Positions 24,104 through 32,610 of a stretch of DNA of 64,000 nt are shown here, one piece after another (position 1 is the first letter of the stretch; each line of letters begins with the position of its first letter). Position numbers and translations under genes: made by a program. The stretch is from Streptomyces composti (GTDB taxonomy: Bacteria; Actinomycetota; Actinomycetes; Streptomycetales; Streptomycetaceae), in NCBI RefSeq assembly GCF_012034205.1, contig NZ_JAATEM010000022.1, forward strand, positions 1 through 64,000. Reading direction: 5' to 3'. The notes beneath the pieces are model-generated. The model worked only from the letters and a program-made list of their open reading frames with translations. It had not been told where the DNA came from and did no database searches.

Positions 24104-26179
24104 GTGCCGCTCTTCACACGCTCCCGTCAGCTGCCGGGCCCCACCGCCGAGAGCACCCCGAACACACCGGGCGTACAAGGCGACCCGGCGGAGACCGACG
24201 CCCCGGAGAGGGAGCGGGACGCGGCGGCGCCGGACGCGGACGCGAGCGCGGCGCCGGACGGAAAGTCCGGGAGGGTGTCCGGGAAGGCGGAGACGTCGGC
24301 GGGCGAGTCGACCTCCGACGGTGCGGGTGAAGCGCCCGCTCCGGGCGAGGGCCCGGCCGGGGACGACGCCGGCCCGGTCTCGCCGGACGCCGGCCGCGAG
24401 TCGCCCGGCGAGAAGGCATCCCCGCCGGAATCGGACGGCGCCCGCCCCACGACCGGCGACGAGGACGGCACACCGGGCGGCACCGCGACCGTGACGGACG
24501 ACCTCCCCGTCTCCCCCACTCGCCCCGGCTGGTTCGGTTGGCGGCGCCGTCATCCCCGTGCCGCACACCGGGTGAGCGTGGGGACGACGGTCCTGGCCGG
24601 TGCGCTCGTACTGGTCGCGCTGCTGATGCCCAACCGGCTGGAGCGGATGCACCTCGTGGCGTTCCTGCGGCTGCCCGCCGAGGGCATCCTGCTGGCGACC
24701 CTGCTGCTGGCCCTGCCGCCCCGGCCCCGGCGGATCACCGCCGTCGTCGCCGGTGTCCTCCTGGGCCTGCTCACCGTGCTGAAGTTCGTGGACATGGGCT
24801 TCTACCAGGTGCTGGCCCGGCCGTTCGACCTGGTGCTCGACTGGATCCTGCTCGACGACGCGGCGGAGTTCGTCCGGGAGTCGTTCGGCCGCGGCGGGCA
24901 GGTGCTGGCCGTGATCGGGGCGATCGTCCTCTTCCTCGCGGTACTGGTCCTGATGACGCTGGCCATGGTGCGGGTGACCGCCCTGATGGTCCGCCACCGG
25001 CACACCGCCACCCGGACCACGATCGTGCTGGGCCTGGTCTGGATCACGTGTGTCACCTTCGGTGTGGAGGTGGGCGGTGCCAAGCTCGCCACCCGGGGTA
25101 CGGCCCAGATGGTGGAGAACCGGGTGGAGGCGGTGCGTGCGGGCCTCGCCGACGCCCGTATCTTCGAGAAGCAGGCCGCGGTGGACGCCTTCGCCGACAC
25201 CCCGCCCGACCAGTTGCTGACCGGACTGCGCGGCAAGGACGTGCTGTTCACCTTCATCGAGAGCTACGGCCGGGTGGCGATCGACGACCCGGCGATGGCC
25301 GGGCCGATGGACGCGGCGCTGCGGGAGGGCACGGACCGGCTGAAGGCGGCCGGATTCGAATCGCGCAGCGCCTGGCTGACGTCGCCGGTGACCGGTGCGG
25401 GGAGCTGGCTGGCCCACTCCACCTTCCTGTCCGGCCTGTGGATCAAGAACCAGCAGCGGTACCGGAGCCTGACCACCAGCGACCGCATGACGCTCACCAA
25501 GTACTTCCGCAAGACCGGTGACTGGCGCACCGTCGGCATCGTCCCCGGGGTGCGGCGGGCCTGGCCGGAGGGCAAGTTCTTCGGCCTGGACCACATCTAC
25601 GACTCCGAGCACCTCGGCTACCACGGCCCCTACTTCAGCTGGACGCCGGTGCCCGACCAGTTCAGCCTGGAGGCCTTCGAACGGCTGGAGCACGGCAGGA
25701 AGAACCGCGAGCCGATCATGGCGGAGATCATCCTGGCCTCCAGCCACAACCCCTGGTCCCCTGTCGCCCGCATGATCGACTGGGAGGACCTGGGGGACGG
25801 TTCGGTGTTCCACCGGATCAAGAAGGAGGGCACCGACCCCAAGGAGGTCTGGAAGGACCCGGAGAAGGTGCGCACCGAGTACCGCCGGGCCATCGAGTAC
25901 TCGCTGCGCAGCCTCACCGAGTGGATGGAGCGCTACGGCGACGAGGACACGGTGCTGGTCTTCCTCGGCGACCACCAGCCGGTCCCGACCGTCACCGCGG
26001 GAAGCCGCAACAAGGACGTGCCGGTGACCATCGTGGCGCGGGACAAGAAGGTGCTGGACCGGGTGGCCCACTGGAACTGGACCGAGGGCCTCAAGCCCGC
26101 GCCGCACGCCCCGCGCTGGGGCATGGACAAGTTCCGCGACCGCTTCATGACGGCCTACGGTCCGCAGGGCGGGCGCTGA
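24104..26179 (+). CDS. Sulfatase/LtaS-fold membrane protein
   Basis: 691 aa. The first 150 residues are a Glu/Asp/Pro/Gly-rich disordered cytoplasmic segment. Five transmembrane helices follow (about 157-320), then an extracellular alkaline-phosphatase-superfamily domain (about 340-691). The topology equals lipoteichoic acid synthase and related phosphoglycerol transferases. Motifs: VLFTFIESYGRV at the first metal strand, GSWLAHSTFLSGLW holding the likely Thr/Ser nucleophile, ASSHNPWSP and VFLGDHQPVPT for metal ligands. The expected substrate is a lipid- or glycan-linked phosphate or sulfate, not defined here. The GTG at 24104 follows GGAAGG. Its end overlaps the convergent hydrolase by 35 bases. 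Confidence 0.85.
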   Translation: MPLFTRSRQLPGPTAESTPNTPGVQGDPAETDAPERERDAAAPDADASAAPDGKSGRVSGKAETSAGESTSDGAGEAPAPGEGPAGDDAGPVSPDAGRESPGEKASPPESDGARPTTGDEDGTPGGTATVTDDLPVSPTRPGWFGWRRRHPRAAHRVSVGTTVLAGALVLVALLMPNRLERMHLVAFLRLPAEGILLATLLLALPPRPRRITAVVAGVLLGLLTVLKFVDMGFYQVLARPFDLVLDWILLDDAAEFVRESFGRGGQVLAVIGAIVLFLAVLVLMTLAMVRVTALMVRHRHTATRTTIVLGLVWITCVTFGVEVGGAKLATRGTAQMVENRVEAVRAGLADARIFEKQAAVDAFADTPPDQLLTGLRGKDVLFTFIESYGRVAIDDPAMAGPMDAALREGTDRLKAAGFESRSAWLTSPVTGAGSWLAHSTFLSGLWIKNQQRYRSLTTSDRMTLTKYFRKTGDWRTVGIVPGVRRAWPEGKFFGLDHIYDSEHLGYHGPYFSWTPVPDQFSLEAFERLEHGRKNREPIMAEIILASSHNPWSPVARMIDWEDLGDGSVFHRIKKEGTDPKEVWKDPEKVRTEYRRAIEYSLRSLTEWMERYGDEDTVLVFLGDHQPVPTVTAGSRNKDVPVTIVARDKKVLDRVAHWNWTEGLKPAPHAPRWGMDKFRDRFMTAYGPQGGR

Positions 26180-27005
26180 GGAACTGCCCGACCCGTGCGG
26201 TGAACCACTCCGGGTCGTCCAGCCACGGGTAGTGCCCGGCGCCGGGCTGCACCGCGAACTCGGCGTCCGGGACGATCTCGGCGCAGCGGCGGGCGAGCTC
26301 CGGGCGGGGGCCGCCGTCGAGCTCTCCGGCGAGCACCAGCACCGGGGCCGTCAGCCGGGCGAGCGCCGCCCGGGCGGCGGGCGGGTCCCAGGCGCCGTCC
26401 GCGCCGAACAACTCGGCGGCCTCGTCGTTGTACTGCGTGTCCCCGGCCCGGTCGTGCGCGCGGGCGGTCTCGTCCCAGCGGCCGTAGAAGAAGGGGGCGA
26501 AGACCGGGTCGTAGTCGCCGGTGCCGGCCAGCCAGTCCCGGTACGCCGGCCAGGCCTGGGCGTACCAGGGTTCGTCCCGGCGCAGCAGGGCCGCCGCCCG
26601 GCGGTCCTCGGCGGTGGCCGGCATGCCCAGCGCCCAGGGGGTGGCGGTGATCAGGGCCAGCCGTGCCACCCGCCCGGGGTGCCGGGCCGCATACAGCAGG
26701 GCGAGGCTGCCGCCCGCGGAGTGGGCGAGCAGGTCCATGCGCTCCAGGCCCAGGTGGACGCGGAGCGCCTCCACGTCGTCCACGAGCCGGTCGCAGCGGT
26801 AGGTCGACGGGTCCTTCGGGACGGACGAGTCCCCGGTGCCGCGCAGGTCGAGCAGGGCGAGCCGGCGGTGGGCGTCGAGTCCGCCCAGGTTTCCCAGGTA
26901 GGCGCTGGCCCGCATGGGGCCGCCGGGCAGGACGACCAGCGGTTCGCCCTCGCCCCGCAGGTGACAGGCGAGCGTGGTCCCGTCCGGCGCGGTGAAGATC
27001 GGCAT
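26145..27005 (-). CDS. Alpha/beta hydrolase (proline-iminopeptidase-like)
   Basis: 286-aa cytoplasmic alpha/beta hydrolase: oxyanion turn VVLPGGPMRAS, LLDLRGTGDSSVP, nucleophile Ser in AHSAGGSLALLYA (about residues 94-106), acid in LAGELDGGPRPE and His in GAGHYPWLDD. The GGP and RGTGDS features resemble prolyl-aminopeptidase-like S33 members, but substrate class cannot be set. It runs toward the sulfatase-fold gene with a 35-base tail overlap. It starts about 120 bases from the paaK operator, in a divergent layout. Confidence 0.85.
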   Translation of the reverse strand: MPIFTAPDGTTLACHLRGEGEPLVVLPGGPMRASAYLGNLGGLDAHRRLALLDLRGTGDSSVPKDPSTYRCDRLVDDVEALRVHLGLERMDLLAHSAGGSLALLYAARHPGRVARLALITATPWALGMPATAEDRRAAALLRRDEPWYAQAWPAYRDWLAGTGDYDPVFAPFFYGRWDETARAHDRAGDTQYNDEAAELFGADGAWDPPAARAALARLTAPVLVLAGELDGGPRPELARRCAEIVPDAEFAVQPGAGHYPWLDDPEWFTARVGQFLSARPADRRPS

Positions 27006-27118
27006 GAGGGTGATCCTGCGGCGCGCGCCCGGCCATGTGCAACGGACTTCCGGAGAAAGTGCAGGCCCAGGTCTTGCATCGACCGGTGGTGACCTGAATT
27101 ACTGACCCCTGAAGCTCA

Positions 27119-27132
27119 ACCGAATGATCGGT
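27119..27132. promoter_or_regulatory. TetR/PaaR-like operator upstream of paaK
   Basis: Perfect inverted repeat ACCGA-N4-TCGGT (ACCGAATGATCGGT), 49 bases before the paaK start and in the divergent gap. TetR-type PaaR proteins repress phenylacetate genes through ACCG...CGGT dyads. No regulator gene is adjacent. Confidence 0.5.
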
Positions 27133-27180
27133 CGCCCGGATTGATGCGATTCGTGTGCGATGCGTGAAGGGAAGGTCCTG

Positions 27181-28497
27181 ATGACTCAGGCGGCGGACCT
27201 GCGGGACGCGGCGGAGCGGCTCGACGCGGAGGGGCTGCGCGCGCTGCAGCTGGAGCGGCTTCGGTCCTCGCTGCGGCACGCGTACGAGAACGTGCCCTTC
27301 TACCGCGAGTCCTTCGACAAGGCGGGCGTCCGTCCCGACGCCTGCCGGTCGCTCGCCGATCTGGCCCGTTTCCCGTTCACCACCAAGGCGGACCTGCGGG
27401 AGAACTACCCGTACGGCATGTTCGCCGTTCCCCGCGAGCGCATCCGCCGGATCCACGCCTCCAGCGGCACCACCGGGCGGCCCACGGTCGTCGGCTACAC
27501 CGAGAACGATCTGTCCATGTGGGCGGACATGATGGCCCGCTCCATCCGCGCGGCGGGCGGCCGGCCCGGCGACATCGCGCATGTGGCGTACGGCTACGGC
27601 CTGTTCACCGGCGGCCTCGGCGCGCACTACGGCGCCGAGCGGCTCGGCTGCACGGTGGTCCCCGCCTCCGGCGGCATGACGGCACGGCAGGTGCAGCTGA
27701 TCCAGGATCTCGAGCCCGCGATCATCATGGTGACCCCGTCCTACATGCTCACGCTGCTGGACGAGTTCGAGCGGCAGGGCATCGACCCGCGCGGCACCTC
27801 GCTGCGGGTGGGCATCTTCGGCGCCGAGCCGTGGACCGAGCAGATGCGGCGGGAGATCGAGGAGCGATTCGCCATCGACGCCGTGGACATTTACGGGCTG
27901 TCGGAGGTCATCGGCCCCGGTGTGGCGCAGGAGTGCGTGGAGACCAAGGACGGCCTGCACATCTGGGAGGACCACTTCTACCCGGAGGTCGTCGACCCGG
28001 TCACCGGTGAGGTGCTGCCGGACGGGGAGCGGGGCGAGCTGGTGTTCACCTCGCTGACCAAGGAGGCCATGCCGATCGTGCGGTACCGGACGCGTGATCT
28101 GACCCGGCTGCTGCCGGGCACCGCCCGGGTGTTCCGGCGCATGGAGAAGGTGACCGGGCGCAGCGACGACATGGTGATCCTGCGCGGGGTGAACCTCTTC
28201 CCCACGCAGATCGAGGAGATCGTGCTGCGCACGCCGGGTGTCGCCCCGCACTTCCAGCTCCGGCTGACCCGCGAGGGCCGTATGGACGCCCTGACGGTGC
28301 GCGCGGAGGCCCGCCCGGACGCGGACAGCGCGGTCCGCGCCTCGGCCGCGCAGCTGATCAGATCGGCCGTGAAGGACGGCATAGGGGTCTCGGTGGACGT
28401 GGAGATCGTCGATCCGGAGACGCTGGAGCGTTCGGTGGGCAAGATCCGGCGGATCGTGGATCTGCGGTCGGAGCAGCCCGCCGGGCCGGTCAGCTGA
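27181..28497 (+). CDS. paaK: Phenylacetate-CoA ligase
   Basis: 438-aa adenylate-forming enzyme that activates phenylacetate with CoA and ATP, the entry step of aerobic phenylacetate breakdown. Motifs: IHASSGTTGRPTVVGYT (ATP-binding loop), FGAEPWTEQM, DIYGLSEVIGPGVAQEC, YRTRDLTRL and GRSDDMVILRGVNLFP, all typical of PaaK and its close relatives. Length matches. The ATG at 27181 follows GGGAAGG at a good distance; an in-frame ATG at 27160 overlaps this site and is less likely. The rest of the paa ring-opening genes are not in this window, so it is an orphan. It overlaps the convergent acyl-CoA ligase by 8 bases. Confidence 0.93.
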   Translation: MTQAADLRDAAERLDAEGLRALQLERLRSSLRHAYENVPFYRESFDKAGVRPDACRSLADLARFPFTTKADLRENYPYGMFAVPRERIRRIHASSGTTGRPTVVGYTENDLSMWADMMARSIRAAGGRPGDIAHVAYGYGLFTGGLGAHYGAERLGCTVVPASGGMTARQVQLIQDLEPAIIMVTPSYMLTLLDEFERQGIDPRGTSLRVGIFGAEPWTEQMRREIEERFAIDAVDIYGLSEVIGPGVAQECVETKDGLHIWEDHFYPEVVDPVTGEVLPDGERGELVFTSLTKEAMPIVRYRTRDLTRLLPGTARVFRRMEKVTGRSDDMVILRGVNLFPTQIEEIVLRTPGVAPHFQLRLTREGRMDALTVRAEARPDADSAVRASAAQLIRSAVKDGIGVSVDVEIVDPETLERSVGKIRRIVDLRSEQPAGPVS

Positions 28498-29983
28498 AGC
28501 GGTCGCGCAGCTCGCGTTTGAGGATCTTCCCGCTGGCGTTGCGCGGCAGTTCCTCGACGAACAGCACCCGCTTGGGCGCCTTGAACGGCGAGAGCTTCTC
28601 GCCGGCGTGCGCGATCAGTTCCTCCTCGGTGACGTCGCCGCGCGGGACCACCACCGCCGTGACGGCCTCCACCCAGCGGTCGTCGGGCAGACCGATCACG
28701 GCCGCCTCGGCGACCGCCTCATGGGTGTAGAGGGCGTCCTCGACCTGGCGTGAAGCCACCAGCACGCCACCGGAGTTGATGACGTCCTTCACCCGGTCGA
28801 CGATGGTGAAGTAGCCGTCGGAGTCGCGCACCGCGAGGTCGCCCGACCGGAACCAGCCGTCGCGGAACGCCCGGGCGGTCTCCTCGGGCTTGTCCCAGTA
28901 GCCCTCGCAGAGCTGCGGTGAGCGGTAGACGATCTCGCCGGGGGTGCCGTCGGGCACGTCCTTGCCGTCCTCGTCGACCACCCGGGCGTCGACGAACAGC
29001 ACCGTCCGGCCGCAGGAGTCCATGCGCCCCTCGTGCTCGTCCGGCCCGAGGACGGTGGCCAGCGGCCCGATCTCGCTCTGCCCGAAGCAGTTGTAGAACG
29101 CCAGGTCCGGCAGCCGCTCCTTCAGACGCTCCAGGACCGGCACCGGCATGATCGACGCCCCGTAGTACGCCTTGCGCAGCCCGCTCAGGTCGCGGGTGTC
29201 GAAGTCGGGGCGGTTGGACAGGCCGATCCACACGGTGGGTGGCGCGAAGAAGCTGTCCGCGCGCCCGCTCTCGATCAGGTCGAACAGCCGGTCGCCGTCG
29301 GGGGCGTCGAGGACGATGTTGGTGGCGCCGACGGCCAGGTAGGGCATCAGGAACACATGCATCTGCGCCGAGTGGTACAGCGGCAGCGCGTGCACGGGGC
29401 GGTCCCCTGCCGCCAGGTCGAGGGCGGTGATGGCGCTCAAGTACTCGTGCACCAGAGCGCGGTGGGTCATCATCGCACCCTTGGGCAGGGCGGTGGTGCC
29501 CGAGGTGTAGAGCAGCTGCACCAGATCCTCGGAGCGGGGTTCGGGGCCGTCGTACAACGGTGCCCCGTCCAGCCGGGCGAGCAGGCTGTCCTCGCGGTCG
29601 CGCAGCGGCAGGGACGGCACCTGGCCGGGGAGCCGGCCGGTGAGACCGGGGTCGGTGAGGACCAGGCTGCTGCCGGACTGGTGCACCAGGTAGGCGAGGT
29701 CGTCCCCGGTCAGGTTCTGGTTGACGGGCACGTGCACCAGGCCGGCGCGGGCACAGGCGAGGAAGCCGATCAGATAGGCGTCGGAGTTGTGGCCGAAGGC
29801 GCCCACGCGGTCGCCCGGGGAGAGCCCCTCGGCGAGCAGGAGCCCGGCCGCGCGGGAGACGGCGGCGTCCAGTTCCTCGTAGGTCCAGGTGCGGTCCGCG
29901 TACTCGAGTGCCGTGCGCGCCGGGGTGCGCCGTGCGCTGCGTCGCAGGACTCCGTCGACCGTGCTGCCGTGTCCGGGCGTCAT
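28490..29983 (-). CDS. Fatty-acyl/aryl-CoA ligase (AMP-binding)
   Basis: 497-aa ANL-superfamily ligase. Motifs in order: LLYTSGTTALPKGAMMTH (P-loop), FYNCFGQSEIGP, DGWFRSGDLAVRDSDG, VDRVKDVINSGG, and the C-terminal catalytic Lys in NASGKILKREL. Overall it resembles Streptomyces long-chain-fatty-acid CoA ligases (FadD-type). The acid substrate is unknown. Convergent with paaK and overlapping it by 8 bases, so the two are not cotranscribed, although both make acyl-CoA from free acids. Confidence 0.9.
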   Translation of the reverse strand: MTPGHGSTVDGVLRRSARRTPARTALEYADRTWTYEELDAAVSRAAGLLLAEGLSPGDRVGAFGHNSDAYLIGFLACARAGLVHVPVNQNLTGDDLAYLVHQSGSSLVLTDPGLTGRLPGQVPSLPLRDREDSLLARLDGAPLYDGPEPRSEDLVQLLYTSGTTALPKGAMMTHRALVHEYLSAITALDLAAGDRPVHALPLYHSAQMHVFLMPYLAVGATNIVLDAPDGDRLFDLIESGRADSFFAPPTVWIGLSNRPDFDTRDLSGLRKAYYGASIMPVPVLERLKERLPDLAFYNCFGQSEIGPLATVLGPDEHEGRMDSCGRTVLFVDARVVDEDGKDVPDGTPGEIVYRSPQLCEGYWDKPEETARAFRDGWFRSGDLAVRDSDGYFTIVDRVKDVINSGGVLVASRQVEDALYTHEAVAEAAVIGLPDDRWVEAVTAVVVPRGDVTEEELIAHAGEKLSPFKAPKRVLFVEELPRNASGKILKRELRDRFS

Positions 29984-30229
29984 GACTGACGATCCTCGGT
30001 CGGCGGGCGGGGCGGGGTCAAGACGCCGGTCCGGGGCGGGTGCAGGGACGGAGCGAGCGGCTGCCCGTGGCGGGCAAGGGCCGGACGGCCGGGCTCCCGG
30101 GATGGTTGAACGGTCGTCAGAAGTCCGTGCAGTCGTCCTGACGGTCGAACATACCGGTTGGTGCGCTCAGCCACTCCTTCCCCGACGACGTTGGGAGGCA
30201 CGATGCGTATCCGCCCGAGACGGTTCGCT

Positions 30230-30524
30230 GATGTCCTTGACCCAGGCGCGGTGGCGCTCGGGGATCGTCGTCTCCGCATCGGCCCCGGTGACGCCCTCCA
30301 CCTTGCCGGCGGGCATCACCACGTCCAGGCCGTGGGGCCGGCCGCCGGTGCGGGCCTCGATCCAGTCGAGGGCGCGGGCGAGCTCACCGGGGGCCGGTGC
30401 AGCGGACCGCGCCGAGCAGTCCGAGGCCGCCGGCCCGGCTGTTGGCGGCTGCGACGGCCGGGAACGGGGTGAAGCCGAAGACGGCGTGCTCGATTCCGAG
30501 GGTCTGGCTCGGCTCCGTCCGCAC
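30230..30524 (-). pseudogene. Nitronate monooxygenase remnant
   Basis: From a GTG at 30524 the frame reads SQTLGIEHAVFGFTPFPAV and then a RAGGLGLLGAVR stretch, the FMN-binding N-terminus of nitronate monooxygenase. It then meets a TGA at 30386. One extra base in the five-base G/C run at 30389-30393 restores the frame: PGELARALDWIEARTGGRP, GLDVVMPAGKVEGV and IPERHRAWVKDISEP. Similarity stops near 30230. About 97 of roughly 350-370 residues remain. The rest of the 742-base region 29984-30725 holds no intact gene I can support; 30525-30725 carries the promoter of the next gene. Confidence 0.75.
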
Positions 30525-30725
30525 GGGCGCAGGATGCCGCACTCCTCCGGACGACGGAAGAGCCTTCCTGACGGTTCGCCAGTTCGACTTGATGGGTCGT
30601 CAGATCATGCGGTGTGCACACCCATTGACACACAGGCCACTCTGACAGGAAAGTTTCACTCCGCGAAGCGATCGCGAAAGATTCTTTCAGACGGCGCGGC
30701 AGGCTCAGGAGCCGGGAGGAAGCCC

Positions 30726-32501
30726 ATGGCGGGCGACGGAGCGAGCGGCATCACCAGACGTCAACTCGGTCGCGGGACCCTGGCGCTGGGAGGTGCCCTG
30801 GCCCTCGCCGCGCTGCCGGCGGGACCCGCCGCGGCGGCCCCGGCGGGCGGCGGGCGCACCACCCTGCGGCACGGCTCACCCCACCGGGCCGGACTGCTCG
30901 CCGAGCATCTGGACCGGCTCGTCGCCGACGCCGAGGCCTTCCTCGGCCCGTCCCCCGAGCACCCCTGGTACGCGGGCGCCGTACTGCTCGCCGGCCGGGG
31001 CGGCACCGTGGCCCTGCACCGGCCCATCGGCATGGCGGTGCGTTACCGGGCCTACGACGAGGAGACCGACACCGGCATCGAGTTCCCCGAGGACCAGCAG
31101 ATCCCGATGGCCGAGGACACCGTCTTCGACCTGGCCTCGGTGTCGAAGCTGTTCACCTCGATCCTCGCCGTGCAGCAGATCGAACGCGGACGGCTGGAGC
31201 TGGAGGCCCCCGTCGCCTCGTATCTGCCCGGCTTCGGGCGGGCCGGCAAGCAGGAGGTGACGATCCGCCAGCTCCTCACCCACACCTCGGGATTCCAGGC
31301 CTGGATCCCGCTGTACCAGGAGCCCACGTACGAGGAGAAGCTCCAGCGCCTGTACGACGAGCAGCTGGTGAACCCGCCCGGCACGGCCTACCTGTACTCG
31401 GACCTGAACCTGATCTCCCTCCAGCTGGTCCTGGAGAAGGTCACCGGCCGCCCCCTGGACACCCAGCTGCGCGAGGAGATCACCGGGCCGCTCGGCATGC
31501 GCCGCACCCGCTACAACCCACCCGCCTCCTGGAAGCCGAAGATCGCCGCCACCGAGGACGCCCGGCTGCCCTGGTCGGGGCTCGACCGGGGCCTGGTGTG
31601 GGGCGAGGTGCACGACGAGAACGCGTACAGCCTCGGCGGGGTCGCCGGACACGCAGGCGTGTTCTCCGACGCCTGGGACCTGGCGGTGCTCGGCCGCACC
31701 CTGCTCAACGGCGGCTCCTACGGCAGGGCGCGCATTCTGCGGCCGGAGTCGGTGGAGCTGATGTTCACCGACTTCAACACCGACTTCCCCGGCGACGAGC
31801 ACGGGCTGGGCTTCGAGCTCTACCAGCACTGGTACATGGGCGCGATGGCCACCCCGCGCACGGCGGGCCACACCGGCTTCACCGGGACGGCCCTGGTGCT
31901 CGACCCGACCACCGACTCCTTCCTGGTCCTCCTCGGCAACTCCGTGCACCCGGTGCGCAGCTGGCGCTCCGGATCCGCTCCCCGGGTGGCGGCCGCCAAC
32001 AACCTGGCACGTGCGGTGCCGGTGCGGCCCGCCCAGGGACGGGCCGCCTGGTTCTCCGGAATGGCGAGCTCCACGGAGGCGACGCTCGCCCTGCCGGCGC
32101 TGGACACCGGGCGGGGCGACGCCCGGCTGCGCTGCGCCCTGTGGTGGGACACCGAGCCGCGGTCCGACGTGCTCACCCTGGAGGCCACGGACGACGGCGG
32201 AGCCACCTGGCGTCCTGTTCCCTTCACCACCGTGCCCCGGCGGGGTGAGCCCGTGCCCCACCCCTCGGGCACGGCCACCGGCTGGTCGGGGCGCGTCTGG
32301 CACACCCTGACCGCCGAACTGCCCGCCGCGCGCGGCCTGGTGCTGCGCTGGCGCTACTCGACGGACCAGCTCTACGTGGGCCGCGGTGTCTACGTGGACG
32401 CCCTGCGCGTCGAGTCGGCCGGCCGGGTGCTCTTCGACGAGGCACGGCCCGCCGACCGGGACCGCATCGAGGCGCGGGGGTGGACGGCTTCGGCGAACTG
32501 A
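30726..32501 (+). CDS. Secreted serine hydrolase, class C beta-lactamase fold
   Basis: 591 aa. Tat-like signal (TRRQLGRGTLALGG, then an Ala-rich h-region, about 10-40), then a beta-lactamase/esterase domain: SVSK with nucleophile Ser138 and Lys141, Tyr-containing YSDLN (Tyr224), and GHTGFTG in place of KTG. These are the S12 hydrolase motifs, compatible with esterase or D-Ala-peptidase activity; resistance function is not implied. Residues about 430-591 form a beta-rich C-terminal domain not needed for the core fold. The ATG at 30726 follows GGGAGGAAG. Other actions are unknown. Confidence 0.87.
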   Translation: MAGDGASGITRRQLGRGTLALGGALALAALPAGPAAAAPAGGGRTTLRHGSPHRAGLLAEHLDRLVADAEAFLGPSPEHPWYAGAVLLAGRGGTVALHRPIGMAVRYRAYDEETDTGIEFPEDQQIPMAEDTVFDLASVSKLFTSILAVQQIERGRLELEAPVASYLPGFGRAGKQEVTIRQLLTHTSGFQAWIPLYQEPTYEEKLQRLYDEQLVNPPGTAYLYSDLNLISLQLVLEKVTGRPLDTQLREEITGPLGMRRTRYNPPASWKPKIAATEDARLPWSGLDRGLVWGEVHDENAYSLGGVAGHAGVFSDAWDLAVLGRTLLNGGSYGRARILRPESVELMFTDFNTDFPGDEHGLGFELYQHWYMGAMATPRTAGHTGFTGTALVLDPTTDSFLVLLGNSVHPVRSWRSGSAPRVAAANNLARAVPVRPAQGRAAWFSGMASSTEATLALPALDTGRGDARLRCALWWDTEPRSDVLTLEATDDGGATWRPVPFTTVPRRGEPVPHPSGTATGWSGRVWHTLTAELPAARGLVLRWRYSTDQLYVGRGVYVDALRVESAGRVLFDEARPADRDRIEARGWTASAN

Positions 32502-32531
32502 CCTCCGGCCGGCCCGGCTCGTGGTCCGCCG

Positions 32532-32586
32532 GGCGGCCGGCCGTGCTCGCGCTCCGTCCGGCGGCCGGCCGTGCTCGCGCTCCGTC
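32532..32586. repeat. 28-bp-period direct repeat between convergent genes
   Basis: Two identical 27-base copies at 32532-32558 and 32560-32586, starting GGCGGCCGGCCG and ending CTCCGTC, one base apart. They lie in the 109-base gap between two convergent stops. Each copy contains the palindrome GGCCGGCC, so they may also add to termination. Confidence 0.75.
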
Positions 32587-32610
32587 GGCCGACGGACCTC
32601 CGGACCCTGG

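Noticed and set aside
30316..30633. Minus-strand 105-residue frame near the nitronate monooxygenase remnant
   Set aside because: It is another frame of the remnant region; the decayed-gene reading explains the similarity better.
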